A DNA stretch of 64,000 nt from Yponomeuta sedellus (taxonomy: Eukaryota; Arthropoda; Insecta; Lepidoptera; Yponomeutidae). This document shows positions 51,006 to 60,784 of this stretch, piece after piece (within the stretch, counting starts at the first letter, position 1; every line of letters begins with the position of its first letter). The notes under the pieces were generated by a model, which worked only from the letters and a program-made list of their open reading frames with translations, was not told the DNA's origin and ran no database searches. A program made the translations under genes and the position numbers. The stretch is from contig OW203723.1 in the NCBI GenBank assembly GCA_934045075.1, forward strand, positions 3,736,577 to 3,800,576. The letters are read 5' to 3'.

Positions 51006-51452
51006 AAAATATTATTTAAATATTATTAAATTTATTTCTATTAAGTTTATTTTACTCACACTTATAAAACAACTAACCCTATTAAATATTACCGAAAAGT
51101 CAACACAGTTTGCTGTTACATTACTCTCTTGGTTTACGTTTAAACACTTATTCTAACTTAATCAATACTTCCATACGAACAGGACGATAAATAACAATAA
51201 AAAAATTACTTCCATATTTATCCTCTGATTTTGCAATGGGAAGACCAGGTACATTGCTCGTAGTATAACCACTTTTCAGCTGACTGTGGCGAAGCTTAAG
51301 TAGGTTAACGTATTTTTGGCTCTTTGGAAGTATGTAAATAAGTATGTCTGATTGTTTGTTCCCTCATAACTCCCGAACCAGTCGTCAGATTTTGACAAAT
51401 AAGGTCACAAACGATTTGTCGTATTTGCCCACTTGCGTCAGATCGTGTTAGC
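51006..51452. other. no recognised feature
   Basis: About 450 bp. TCCCTCATAACTCCCGAACC (51359-51380) has the look of a dispersed repeat but no partner was found here. Confidence 0.3.
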
Positions 51453-51525
51453 TCATTTAACTCGAGTTAACCGGTTAAATCGATCATTTTGTATGCAAAA
51501 TTATCGGTTAACTCGAGTTAAATGA
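51453..51525. repeat. perfect 21-bp inverted repeat built on AACTCGAGTT
   Basis: Arms 51453-51473 and 51505-51525 are exact reverse complements; each contains the self-palindrome AACTCGAGTT. The loop is 31 nt. It could be a tiny MITE or a protein-binding palindrome pair. Confidence 0.8.
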
Positions 51526-51531
51526 TTAAAA

Positions 51532-51610
51532 CTGTTTTTATACGGATTTATGCTCGTTTATTACATTTTTACAATTTTGCGACGTTTCGGCACTTTTTCT
51601 GTCCGTCGCA
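51532..51610 (-). mobile_element. Penelope-like element terminus (type a)
   Basis: Reverse copy of 4480-4602: TTTATACGGATTTATGCTCG, TTTATTACATTTTTACAATT, CGACGTTTCGGCACTTTTTC. Confidence 0.75.
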
Positions 51611-52229
51611 GAGGACGTGTCAAACCGGACACAGTCGAGCGATTTCCAGCCTACCTGCCTTTCGTGAGAGGAGTGACTGACAAAATTGGGAGTATTTTGA
51701 AACGGGCATAAAAGCATAAGAAATCAGCCTACACCAACCACTATAAACATTACCTACTTAGCAGACGGGACCCAAATGAAAAATTGTGAGGTAACTAGGT
51801 AGGTCCCGCCTGGTTAGTAGCTAATACTGAGCAGCCAGGTTGTTCGTTATCTAGTATTTCAATTTTTTGCTTACATTTTTATTATTTATTTTCGTAATTC
51901 GTTTAGTTAGCTTTATTGGCGATTCGGCCGCCGTACCGGTACTTACTCAGCGCAAACTAAAAGGGCCAAATAAACTTACTTGCGTTGTGGGCTATGGCGA
52001 ACTTTATGTTTGACACGTGAGCAGGCTACGTGTTCACTATACGCCAATAATTATGGGTGTTGTGAGATGATTTGATTTATACACAGTGCAGAACAAGGAC
52101 GGGCTGAAAATCAGCGCTGTGATGATGCATACAGTACATAGCTCTAAGCTCTAAGCTTTTTATCACATACCTGTCTCTAATTTAAGTTATAGTATTGACA
52201 TGTTCTCGACTCTGTGTGTTATAAATTAA
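51611..52229. other. no recognised feature
   Basis: About 620 bp; nothing identified. Confidence 0.3.
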
Positions 52230-52480
52230 CCTTTGCATCTACGTAATTTATAGAGCGTCCAGTGGCATCTTCACTCACACTAAAAAGGTGAATTGACCAC
52301 TCGGATGTTGCATTGTTTTATAGATGGCTTGCCCAGCACCTACATCATCCTGACAGCTTAGTCGGCCTATCACACAGGAAAGACAAATCAAACCGTGCTG
52401 ACTGCAAACCCAAGCAAGTTGCAGGTTTTCTCACGATTTTATTCTTCAATTACAAATGTACGTAACTATCAAAACAAACA
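52230..52480 (-). mobile_element. family A SINE, body without head
   Basis: TTGCATCTACGTAATTTATA, CACTCACACTAAAAAGGTGA, CATCCTGACAGCTTAGTCGG, GCAGGTTTTCTCACGATTTT in family order on the minus strand. Several small deletions. Confidence 0.75.
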
Positions 52481-52499
52481 AAGTTACATAAATACTTAG

Positions 52500-52575
52500 A
52501 TTTTTACTTAGATTCAAGAATTTATGGTTGTATCCTTTTTTTCTGCTTGTGCAATAGAGTCTTCTCTATCTACCT
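52500..52575 (+). mobile_element. LINE 3' end fragment (ATCT tail family)
   Basis: TTAGATTCAAGAATTTATGG, TCTGCTTGTGCAATAGAGTC, TTCTCTATCTACCTAC. The AATAAA has mutated to AATAGA. The tail already holds ACCT next to ATCT units. Confidence 0.7.
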
Positions 52576-52589
52576 ACGAGTATCTATTT

Positions 52590-52695
52590 AGTTAAATATT
52601 GAATGGGTCTAATAGCGATTATTTATTATGTAAATTACCCGAGACCACGCTGCTGAAAAATAGGCCAAAATCGGAAAATAAGGTAATAAATGTTT
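52590..52695. mobile_element. Penelope-like termini in fold-back (type b)
   Basis: A reversed end (AAATATTGAATGGGTCTAAT, AGCGATTATTTATTATGTAA) is followed directly by a forward 3' UTR piece (CCGAGACCACGCTGCTGAAA, AATCGGAAAATAAGGTAATA). All coding sequence is gone. Confidence 0.6.
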
Positions 52696-52734
52696 CTCCC
52701 TTCGTCCCGCTAACTTAATTTAAACACCCAATGC

Positions 52735-52800
52735 TAAGGTTGGCCGGAAGAGATATCTGTTAGAGATAAGTTCGCCTTTGAAACAAATTTTATGTGATGA
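52735..52800 (+). mobile_element. LINE 3' end fragment, variant subfamily
   Basis: AAGGTTGGCCGGAAGAGATA, TTAGAGATAAGTTCGCCTTT; same variant as 37425-37480. Confidence 0.6.
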
Positions 52801-52814
52801 TCTTTCGATTATAC

Positions 52815-52900
52815 TATTTTTATTTTTAATGCACTAACCCGTGCTAAGGACAATTAAAAAAAACCTATTTAAGGCTAAAAATTCCACCCATGCCGGAAAT
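52815..52900 (-). mobile_element. tRNA-Ile-like composite repeat, terminal fragment
   Basis: ATTTTTAATGCACTAACCCG, GTGCTAAGGACAATTAAAAA, AAATTCCACCCATGCCGG; breaks off inside box B. Confidence 0.8.
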
Positions 52901-52934
52901 TATCTTTCGATTTTACTGTTTGCAATAAATAATT

Positions 52935-52990
52935 ATAATAATTACGTTTTATCTAATAAATAATCGCGATTAGCCCCGTTTAATATATAA
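52935..52990 (+). mobile_element. Penelope-like element terminus (type b)
   Basis: ATTACGTTTTATCTAATAAA, TAATCGCGATTAGCCCCGTT, TAATATATAA; same end as 24190-24240 and 58558-58618. Confidence 0.7.
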
Positions 52991-53019
52991 GTATCGAGAA
53001 TCATAAAGGAACATATTTA

Positions 53020-53105
53020 TAGGTAAATGCCCGCACTGGGCACCGAACCTGAGACTCTCGCCTCCGAGTCCACTACTCTACCCACTGGGCTACCACTACT
53101 TACGA
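53020..53105 (-). mobile_element. family A SINE head
   Basis: Reverse strand: AGTGGTAGCCCAGTGGGTAG (box A), CAGGTTCGGTGCCCAGTGCG (box B). The body is missing. Confidence 0.7.
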
Positions 53106-53289
53106 GTGTTTTGGAAGCAATAACAAAATTAACGTGCCAACAACAGCTAACGATAACACTAGTTCATTTTATAAGAATGGTTTTTTTTTCAATGATATAA
53201 TTATGAAGAAAGAGAATTGGCATGCCTTGGGTAAGGACTGTGTTTAGCAGCATACGAATCCACTCACGACACTCCCGCTTGGAAGTGTG
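53106..53289. other. short spacer
   Basis: No feature. Confidence 0.3.
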
Positions 53290-53815
53290 GGGCAAAATGT
53301 AATCTAACTACTAACTACCATAACATAAAGTAGTTGATAATCACGATTACAAACTACATGAAGTAATCAGAATAAGTATTTAAACTTTTTGATTACTAAC
53401 TGCAAATTGTAGTTGCAATCACGATTACAAGATTACTTTTTATAACTACATTTTTAAATAAACTTGCGTTTAAAAAAACAAAGGCGCGTGTCGTTCGTGT
53501 ATCGACTTGTCATTTGCTACGAAGGTAGTTAGAGCGCACTATCTACTCCCTGTATATCGGGTATATGTGTTTTTTTGGTGCGACGCATGTAGGGTAGTGT
53601 ATTTAATTGTGTCTGACAGTGTGCACATCCGTTTGAACGGAAATATAAGTTTTTACAACTCAGTAATCATAAGTTATGATTACAGCAATCAAATTAGCAA
53701 CTACTTAATGTAGTTTGATTACTGTAGTTAACGACATGTGACTATAACTACATGTAGTTAACTACTTTTAATCACAGTTAGTAATCTGATTACAAAAAAG
53801 TAGTTATCTACGCCC
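53290..53815. mobile_element. DNA-transposon-like element rich in subterminal GATTAC/TAACTAC repeats
   Basis: Both ends are packed with short motifs in both orientations: TAACTAC, GTAGTT, GATTAC and GTAATC occur many times at 53300-53450 and 53660-53810. The centre (53460-53650) is free of them and encodes no recognisable transposase; the frame 53507-53713 is unremarkable. Dense subterminal repeats are typical of hAT-like and some other DNA elements, where transposase binds. Exact ends and target duplication could not be fixed. Confidence 0.5.
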
Positions 53816-53829
53816 TTCACTGCCGCTTG

Positions 53830-53876
53830 GAATACAAAGCTATTGTCAGGGACCAGGGTCTGCTACTTGCTACGAG
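53830..53876 (-). mobile_element. LINE C-terminal scrap (family of 30771-31085)
   Basis: GGGACCAGGGTCTGCTACTT, GCTACGAGGAT; the last 12 codons or so of that LINE. Confidence 0.45.
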
Positions 53877-53879
53877 GAT

Positions 53880-53995
53880 ACGATATCAACCCTTGTATAT
53901 CCCCGCTGCAGGGGCACGGCTCTTTTCTTGCATTTCAGGAAGGTTAGGCCATACTCCACTACAGGGGCCAAGTCCGAGTTGGTGCGTGCCACGAT
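53880..53995 (-). mobile_element. 5S-derived SINE, tail
   Basis: GATATCAACCCTTGTATATC, AGGAAGGTTAGGCCATACTC, AGGGGCCAAGTCCGAGTTGG on the plus strand, i.e. reversed tail. Confidence 0.75.
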
Positions 53996-54534
53996 CCTGA
54001 CAGACAAAAACGTTCCCTAAAATGGACTGCGTGCACGTCTACGGAATGTTGATTATGGAGCAAAATCACTATTAAAACCACACACAGTTGACAGCGACAA
54101 AAATCTACGTATTGCTTGCGTAGTGACTGGAAAATATGAAATGTCTATCTTTAAATGTATTGGACATTGAATATGGATATAATCAATGCCCAATTCAAAA
54201 GGTAGTGGGGATCCACTACCTCTATGTATCTAACAGAAAGTCTAAAAAAGGCTGCTCACGCTTTGGCCAAATTGAACGCCTTAAACATTATTTAGAGCCG
54301 CTGCTTAAGCAGCAATGCCCATACAAATGTAATTTGGGTTTTATTTACAGTCGTCATGCCGGATCGAACTGAAACTTAGCCAATACGTTTAGAGAACTCA
54401 AATCAAGCATTTATCCTAAGAATTGAAACTAAACTTTATCAAAGAGGCTTGAACTTATGTTATATTATGGCTTGTGAATTAGGATAAAATACTACAAAAG
54501 CCACGTTTTAGTAGTGATCCAAGTTGACTTCATT
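53996..54534. other. no recognised gene
   Basis: About 540 bp. The plus frame 54136-54372 (78 codons, CPIQKVVGIHYLYVSNRKSK... with a Lys/Arg- and Cys-bearing C-terminal half) is the most protein-like short frame in this part. I cannot assign it, and it has no repeat partner in the window. Confidence 0.3.
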
Positions 54535-54600
54535 ACTTAGATTTAAGAATCATGGTTGTAATATTTTTCTGGTTGTGCAAAAAAGTGTTCTCTACCTATC
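54535..54600 (+). mobile_element. LINE 3' end fragment (ATCT tail family)
   Basis: TTAGATTTAAGAATCATGGT, TTTCTGGTTGTGCAAAAAAG, TGTTCTCTACCTATC. AATAAA has mutated. Confidence 0.75.
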
Positions 54601-55084
54601 TTTTAATTAGCTAGTGAACACACATAATTTCTTCTGTGTATGCTTACCTTTACACAAACGGCGTCGGTTAAGGCCGACAGCGAAAACTTGGCACATAAAC
54701 ATGATGTATTCGATGCCATATTGAAACTTGCGACCCGATCACGAGTCGGCCGGAGCCACGATTTCACACTTCAGAACACATTTGGTGACCCCAGATTCCT
54801 TCTTCTTCCGTACGGCTTCTAGGCCACCAAAAGGGACACTAGGCCCGTAATCCACTGTGCCTCTATCGCGCAAAAAACACACAGTTATTTGAATATTTGT
54901 GCCCTCTTCGGGGATTTGTTTGCTCTGTAAAACGTTACGTTATTTCTTTGCTCGAGTTATATTGGGCACTTTGTGGTGTGGAGCCCTTTTTTCATACAAC
55001 GTGTTCCTGATATAACGAGAAACTTATAATATTTTTGATTGATTTGTTGAATTTTGATCGCTGTACCAAAATATCAGAACCATC
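54601..55084. other. no recognised feature
   Basis: About 480 bp. The plus frame 54640-54822 (60 codons) is unrecognised. Confidence 0.3.
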
Positions 55085-55140
55085 TGTGTAATTTCCGTAT
55101 TTATGTTCAATAAAGTATTTTTTCTCTATCCATCTATACA
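55085..55140 (+). mobile_element. LINE 3' end fragment
   Basis: ATCTGTGTAATTTCCGTATT, GTTCAATAAAGTATTTTTTC, TCTATCCATCTAT; AATAAA plus degenerate tail. Confidence 0.6.
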
Positions 55141-55359
55141 AAATGAAACGTTCAGTCAACTGCACTATATAGCTGAGTTTCATAAAATTTACTACAACAA
55201 TTCAAGGAACTTTCAGTAGCAAAATCCACTTATTAAGCTGTAAGTACCTACGTCAATTTGCAGTTTTATGAAACAGGCTCCTGAACGGGTAGCACGAACG
55301 CTCGAGGCACACGTTTTATGGTAGTAATCTGTCAGAATTTGACAAGTAATATACCAGGA
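55141..55359. other. short spacer
   Basis: No feature. Confidence 0.3.
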
Positions 55360-55705
55360 AACGCTCGTGGCCTAGTGGACCTGTGTGATTGGAATCGTTT
55401 TAGTTAAGCTATAGTAGGCGCGGTTAGGTGATGGACGGGTGATCAAACCGTGACTACAGCTAGTGGCATTTTTTCCGAGCACTTCCGGGCTTCACATGGC
55501 ACGTTAAATCGTTGGAAGTCGTTAAGCCATGTCAGAGGCATGTAATGCCTAATGGGCGGCTTGATAACCTCTGACAGTAAGGCCCGCCACTGACTCCTCC
55601 TCCAGCAACCCGGACTTGGCCCCCGTGGTGGAGTATGGCCTAACCTTCCTGCGATGCAGGAAGAGACCCGTGCCTCAGCAGTGGGGAAATTCAAAGGGTT
55701 GATAC
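55360..55705 (+). mobile_element. 5S-rRNA-derived SINE (subfamily 1), diverged head
   Basis: CGCTCGTGGCCTAGTGGACC, TTTTAGTTAAGCTATAGTAG, GCGCGGTTAGGTGATGGACG, then CCGAGCACTTCCGGGCTTCA, ACCTCTGACAGTAAGGCCCG, CCTCAGCAGTGGGGAAATTC. The 5S boxes carry several substitutions. Confidence 0.8.
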
Positions 55706-55804
55706 CACATTATCTAAAACGTTTGACTACTTGGCTGACCGAGAACTAGACACTTTATTAAAAGTCTGAACGAAGAGCCGCTATTTAGTGTAAATTTTAG
55801 CATG
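55706..55804. other. short spacer
   Basis: No feature. Confidence 0.3.
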
Positions 55805-56040
55805 TTATCAAAGCACGTTGAGCAGTTGGTGCCGCCTGCCGTCGATAGATGCAGTCGTTAAGCCAAGTCAGAGGCCTTAAGGTCTGCTTGAAAACTTCAT
55901 ACAGTAAGACCACCCACTAGTCCAGCGATCCTCCACCAATCCGCACTTGGCCTACGTAGTGGAATATGGCCTAACCTCCTGCGATGCAGGAAGGGACCCG
56001 CGCTCCAGCAGTAGGGGCATACAAAGGGTTGATATCGAAT
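55805..56040 (+). mobile_element. 5S-derived SINE, body and tail
   Basis: AAAGCACGTTGAGCAGTTGG, AAGCCAAGTCAGAGGCCTTA (subfamily 2-like), then CCTCCTGCGATGCAGGAAGG and GCATACAAAGGGTTGATATC (subfamily 1-like tail): a mosaic of the two subfamilies. Confidence 0.75.
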
Positions 56041-56087
56041 TAAATTCAATTGTATTTAAACTTAAAGAGTTGACATCCTGTTCAATA

Positions 56088-56455
56088 AATAAAACTGTTT
56101 TTATATGGATTTATGCTCGTTTATTACATTTTTACAATTTTCCGACGTTTCGGCACTTTTTCAGGTGCCGTGGTCTCGGATGACTGAGGTTACAAGCGTC
56201 TTTTAGAAAGCATTAACGGTTAGTTTACTAACCTCAGCAATTATTATTTAAAATATTTTAGAAAATATTTTGGAACGTAACTTCTTATTAACTTTTGTTA
56301 TTTTTGCCGAGGGTAGTAAACTAACCGTTAATGCTTTCTAAAAGCGTATCACCTCAGTCATCCGAGACCACGGCACCTGAAAAAGTGCCGAAACGTCGGA
56401 AAATTGTAAAAATGTAATAAACGAGCATAAATCAGTATAAAAACAGTTTCAATTA
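56088..56455. mobile_element. Penelope-like 3' ends head to head (type a fold-back)
   Basis: Left half reversed (TTTATATGGATTTATGCTCG, CGACGTTTCGGCACTTTTTC, GTGCCGTGGTCTCGGATGAC) and right half forward (CATCCGAGACCACGGCACCT, AAAGTGCCGAAACGTCGG, CGAGCATAAATCAGTAT). Arms of over 130 bp are near-perfect reverse complements. The centre includes TTTGCCGAGGGTAGTAAACT, which in the 62405 copy follows the RT frame. Confidence 0.85.
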
Positions 56456-57109
56456 TGTCTACTGCTCGTGTTAACCTTAGAAAATACTATCCTGTTCAAT
56501 GTAAAATAAAACTGACAGCCACCTTCGGGCCATAGTAAAGACCATCTGCCATAGGGCCATCTGAACACGTTTTTTTAAGTCTAATTAATCTGAGAATCAG
56601 CGCGCTTAAATATGTACTGTATACTTACCCATCGTTTCAATGGAGGCCGGTCAATATTGTCGTAATACTTTGTGATAGGTTGCCTTTGTGCAAGAAATCA
56701 GCTTCGGCTTCGTAAAGACCACTTTTACAAGAAGCCTTTCTAAGCCTTGGATTATGGAACTATCAAAGCTTTAGTGGTTGAATAGAGGCTCTGTGAGATA
56801 AATGGGTTTGAATAAATTCTTTTTTAGTTCTTTGAAATGCCTACCTCTATCTCCATTATGGCAGTGGTCTAGGTGCCTTTTTTCCGCTTCATACATTCAA
56901 CTTAATTGAAATACTAAGCCTAGTTAAAAAAAATTTGAAGAGGTTGTATCGATGGAATTTTTCCCGGGTTCGATCCTGGCATATATCACAAAACTTTACT
57001 TTCTAATCTACGTACATTCGTTTATTTATTTTCCACAAAGACTTGTAATTTTTATTATTATTTTTCCTCATACAATGACCGTTAAAATAACTTATACAAA
57101 ATACATACC
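56456..57109. other. no recognised feature
   Basis: About 650 bp; CTTCGGGCCATAGTAAAG at 56522 and CTTCGGGCCGCAGTGAGT at 57323 hint at a diverged pair of repeats. Confidence 0.3.
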
Positions 57110-57190
57110 TTATGGGTTTCTGGAAAAGATCACTTTGAATGATAAAGCCGCCGTTTGCGCTCTTAGCTTAAGAAATATCTGTGTAATTTC
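57110..57190 (+). mobile_element. LINE 3' end fragment, variant
   Basis: TATGGGTTTCTGGAAAAGAT, CTTTGAATGATAAAGCCGCC, AAGAAATATCTGTGTAATTT: the TCTGG-AGAT ... ATAAGxCCGCC layout of other LINE tails with many changes. Confidence 0.5.
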
Positions 57191-58557
57191 CTTTTTTATA
57201 CTAAACTAATTCACTACACATACTCATACAACTTAAACGCGGAGTTACAAGTATTTCAACGTAAATAATAACATTCTGTTTGCTGAATGTGCCAATGTGT
57301 AATGTAAAATGTAAGCCGCTGCCTTCGGGCCGCAGTGAGTGGAGAAAAAGACAGCTGGAAAAATACCTCTACTGTGACCATCTTTTTTCAAGTCATATTA
57401 AATCTAATACATCAGTTGCCACCTATACGTATGATAAAATTTCATGATTTCCATCAATAACTAAACATTTGAATATTCTTAATCTTTTTCAGGAATCGTA
57501 TCTTCTTCTAATTTAGGTGTCATCTTCTATTGGAGACAATTTATTTTTTACTATATTTTTATTTATTAGGACCACAAACAACTTATACACCAAAACAATC
57601 GCAATACACCATTACTACAAATAAGCTAAGTGTTACCTCCCTTAAGGCAGTCACAACATGCACCGTTAATATAAAGTTGCTTGAGGACTTAATGAATGAA
57701 CAGACGAAACTACAATGGTTGTTGTCTACAAAACCCTACAATCCTAAAAAAGCATATTTTTCACATAAGTTGTATCTAAGCACTATCACATTTTAACTAC
57801 TGGTACCCTTGTCGGTTCATGGATCGTTTATAGCAAGCCAACAGTCGGTATAAGCTTTCTGAAAAGCGCTCATAACAGGGGTGAGTGTCTAACTACGTCT
57901 TTGAAGCATCTGTCCAAATGGTGAGCATTCATTTAATCAGCAAGACAGCGGGGCGGCAGGCTGGAACGGAATTAATTTTGCAATTAAATTCATTCGAGGC
58001 CTCTCTAAGATTTGGAGGGTCTACTTCAGATTTTAGTTTTCTTGACCTAATTATACCTAATAATAAAAAAATATTAGTTCTTATATTTTCGTTTGTCTGT
58101 TCTGACGTGAGAAAATGGAGAGGAAAAGTATTCAACGGTGATGATTGTAAAGATAATAATATATTGTTGTGTTTATAATGATAACGCTAGTGATTTTAGT
58201 GAAACTAAACAGCTTAGCGATACCATGGTGGCTAAGTTCTTTAAATTCACTAAAATCCGTGGCGCAAATTTCACAATTTTATAATTTATACACTGAAATG
58301 TATTGATTTTTTACGGTGAAATACGCGACTTGCGTTATTTTGCTACCTGTGCCAGAATCAATTTTCGATTCTTTTTAATAACACAAGGATGTGTTTAAAG
58401 AATAATTTTACTTTTAGTAATATAATAGTGAGATATTAGAATTTTTTTTTTAAACTAAAACACTAACTTAATGATAAAAAAATGTTTGATACTGGACCCG
58501 TGAAACATAGGTACAGCCATGCTTACTCTAGTGGTCTTAGTATTTTTTAAAAATTGA
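57191..58557. other. no recognised gene; two short unassigned frames
   Basis: About 1.37 kb. Plus frames 57530-57796 (88 codons, Thr/Tyr/Lys-rich) and 57885-58178 (97 codons, containing GTELILQLNSFEASLRFGGS) match no family that I know. 58385-58442 is one member of a direct repeat with 59450-59505. Confidence 0.3.
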
Positions 58558-58618
58558 AATAAGGTAATTACGTTTTACCTAATATGTAATCGTGATTAGA
58601 CCCGTTTAATATATAATC
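58558..58618 (+). mobile_element. Penelope-like element terminus (type b)
   Basis: AAGGTAATTACGTTTTACCT, ATATGTAATCGTGATTAGAC, CCGTTTAATATATAA. Confidence 0.7.
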
Positions 58619-58953
58619 TAGTGGTCTTGTTCACAAAAACACGGTTCCCCTTATAATACTCTTCAGAGGCAGTTTTGAGTTTCAATAATGTCTTTCCCTT
58701 TGCAACTATAATACTACGATATAAATTGCATCTGAGGATTGCTTTAAAGTTTTTTTTTTAAATAAGAGCGTAAGTAGTATTTGGAACAGATCATTTGATG
58801 ATTTTTAAATCAAAATGAGTAGTTCTACTCGTCAACACGAACAAATTAACTTTGCGGAGCATCGCAAGCGCAGAAACCGCTTCCATTTTTTTTTTACTAT
58901 TTTCGAAGCCTTTTTGAAGTGCCGGTGGCTAAACGGCTGACTTGGTTAACGAC
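58619..58953. other. no recognised feature
   Basis: About 330 bp, AT-rich. Confidence 0.3.
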
Positions 58954-58967
58954 GTTTCCTTGGCAAC
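58954..58967. promoter_or_regulatory. RFX-type X-box-like motif (imperfect)
   Basis: GTTTCCTTGGCAAC: right half-site perfect, left half-site GTTTCC departs by one base from GTTRCC. Third site of this kind. Confidence 0.3.
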
Positions 58968-59240
58968 TCGAGTAGGGTCCCTGCCGAGAGCAGCCGCCTT
59001 AAAATCGGGAGCAGATGTACATGGACAGGCGATAGGGCAGCATTTGTAATTTAGACTACGTTAGTGCGTTTTTAATTAAAATAATCTTGCTTCGACTCCG
59101 AGTGGGGCGTATGCAAATTCTCTCGAAGGAAAAGAGAATTTGGTAGCAAGGTGGGAAATCTTCGGGACGTGGACTTCCAGGGACTGCGATAGATTTTTCA
59201 GGAGCATTTTGATTAAAGTAATTCGAGAGACAGAGGAAGG
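58968..59240. other. short spacer
   Basis: No gene seen. Moderately GC-rich at first. Confidence 0.3.
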
Positions 59241-59248
59241 AATATATA

Positions 59249-59303
<55 letters not shown>
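59241..59303. repeat. (TA)n microsatellite
   Basis: About 30 TA units with one interruption near 59250. Confidence 0.95.
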
Positions 59304-59306
<3 letters not shown>

Positions 59307-59833
59307 TGGCCTAGGGTTCAATTAACTTAAATTAGTATATTTGAATAAAAGTAGGTGGATAGGTGTAGTGTAGTTGGTGAGTGTATTCCTCTTTTTGTGT
59401 GGTGTATGTGAGTGAGTGTGTAAATAGTGTTGTGAATGAGTGTGTGTCAGAGGATGTGTTTAAAGAATAATTTTACTATTAGTAATAGAATAGTGAGATA
59501 TTTGAATTTAAGGGTTACTTAAGAATACAGAGTAGGTTTTCAGTTTCATCGTATGTCAGATGCTGTAGCAATTTTTGTGTTTGCAATATGTGCTGTTTTT
59601 ATTATAGATGTTAATTTGTTTGTTTACTTTGTTGTAAATATGAGGTCCTAAGAATTCTGAAAATCTTTGACTAAATGTGGTATAAAAGCGGCGCCCATAT
59701 TCAAAAACCCTGTCATTTCTTCGTTTGGAAATGATGTTTGGGTCGAAGGTAATTTTCTTATGTTGCTTTAGTATAATATCTAGTAAAAACAATTGGCGGA
59801 CTGACAGAACCTCGCAAAACTCAATTCCAATTA
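59304..59833. other. no recognised gene; GT/GA-rich stretch and a direct-repeat member
   Basis: 59380-59455 is GTGTGAGTGAGT-like. 59450-59505 repeats 58385-58442 (GGATGTGTTTAAAGAATAAT). The minus frame 59556-59912 (118 codons, FDPNIISKRRNDRVFEYGRR...) begins inside the SINE that follows and ends in low-complexity Asn/Lys/Tyr. The NDRVFEYGRRFYTTFSQRFS part is unassigned. Confidence 0.35.
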
Positions 59834-59998
59834 CGCTGCCTGTACGTAATACAGAGAATATTGTAAAGAGGTTCGAAATTTCACTGATGCCGTGAGTCGC
59901 CCATTGGCTCAATTGGTAGAGCGCTGGTACGGATAGCCAGAGGTCGTGGGTTTGAATCCTGGCATGGGTGTAATTTTAGCCTCTAAATAGGTTTTTAT
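59834..59998 (+). mobile_element. tRNA-Ile-like composite repeat
   Basis: CGCTGCCTGTACGTAATACA, GGTTCGAAATTTCACTGATG, box A CCATTGGCTCAATTGGTAGA, box B GTGGGTTTGAATCCTGGCAT, end GCCTCTAAATAGGTTTTT. It shares the GGCTCAATTGG variant with 50302-50515, so the two form a sub-branch. Confidence 0.85.
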
Positions 59999-60104
59999 AA
60001 TGAGGAGAATCAGTTGTACCAACAGGAAACAAAAGTGCCCACGGCACAACCAGTTGAGCATAGCAGTTGTGCCAAGGGTCAGAAACGGATGTGACGTATG
60101 TTTG

Positions 60105-60300
60105 TGATGTTTTAGTGGCTGTACCACTCGTTAAATGTGAAAGAAAACATCGTGAGGAAACCAGAGTGTTTGTAGTATTGCCTTTGAAGGTTTGAAAATA
60201 GCAATCCGCGGTGGCCACGCGTGATGGTAAGATTTTATTTTCTTTGAGAGAAGACCTGTGCTTTGCATTTGGACGTATAAAACTGCTTACCATAAAGAGA
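60105..60300 (+). mobile_element. family B SINE, 3' part
   Basis: GTACCACTCGTTAAATGTGA, AAACATCGTGAGGAAACCAG, GGTGGCCACGCGTGATGG, CTTTGAGAGAAGACCTGTGC; a GATGATGATGAT tract follows at 60300. Confidence 0.65.
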
Positions 60301-60464
60301 TGATGATGATCACATAACAGTCTGTTCTGTGATGATGATTGACGACGTGGTGATTTTATATTTTAACGGAATTTTAACTTTAAGGCGACATTCAAAGCAT
60401 GATTAAGATATAATTAATACCTACATTATTATATTTACTGAATATGGGGAGTAAAAAAATATTT
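60301..60464. other. short spacer
   Basis: Contains GATGATGAT repeats at 60301-60345, perhaps two retroelement tails. Confidence 0.3.
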
Positions 60465-60627
60465 TTAGAAACCTATTTAGAGGCTAAAAATTTCACCCAT
60501 GCCGGGATTCGAACCCGCGACCTCTGGCTATCCGTGCCAGCGCTCTTTCCAACTGAGCTAATGGGTGACTCACCGGCATCAGTGAAATTTCGAACCTCTT
60601 TACACTATTCTCTGTATTACGTACAGA
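60465..60627 (-). mobile_element. tRNA-Ile-like composite repeat
   Basis: Reverse strand: GTACGTAATACAGAGAATAG, GGTTCGAAATTTCACTGATG, box A CCATTAGCTCAGTTGGAAAG, box B GCGGGTTCGAATCCCGGCAT, end GCCTCTAAATAGGTTTCT. Confidence 0.85.
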
Positions 60628-60784
60628 ATATTTTTAGTTCACTAAACTTGAAAAAATATTGTTTTACAGTTTTTGCCTTGTAGTGGCACTGTTATGGTAG
60701 ATAATGCCTAAAACCATTAACAGAAATAGAATGTTTGTTCTTCTATATGATCTAACGGTTTTATCGGTTTTCTTATTTTTTTAA
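60628..60784. other. short spacer
   Basis: AT-rich; no feature. Confidence 0.3.

Noticed and set aside
54136..54372. A 78-codon frame as a small gene
   Set aside because: It looks more protein-like than most, but nothing supports expression or homology; kept only as a note in the region entry.
56380..56455. Hammerhead ribozyme in the Penelope-like terminus
   Set aside because: Some Penelope-like elements carry one, and a GAAAC string occurs here, but the CUGAUGA core and stem arrangement are not present.
57530..58178. Two plus-strand frames of 88 and 97 codons as host genes
   Set aside because: No domain, signal or splice context was recognised, and similar lengths are expected by chance in AT-rich DNA of this size.
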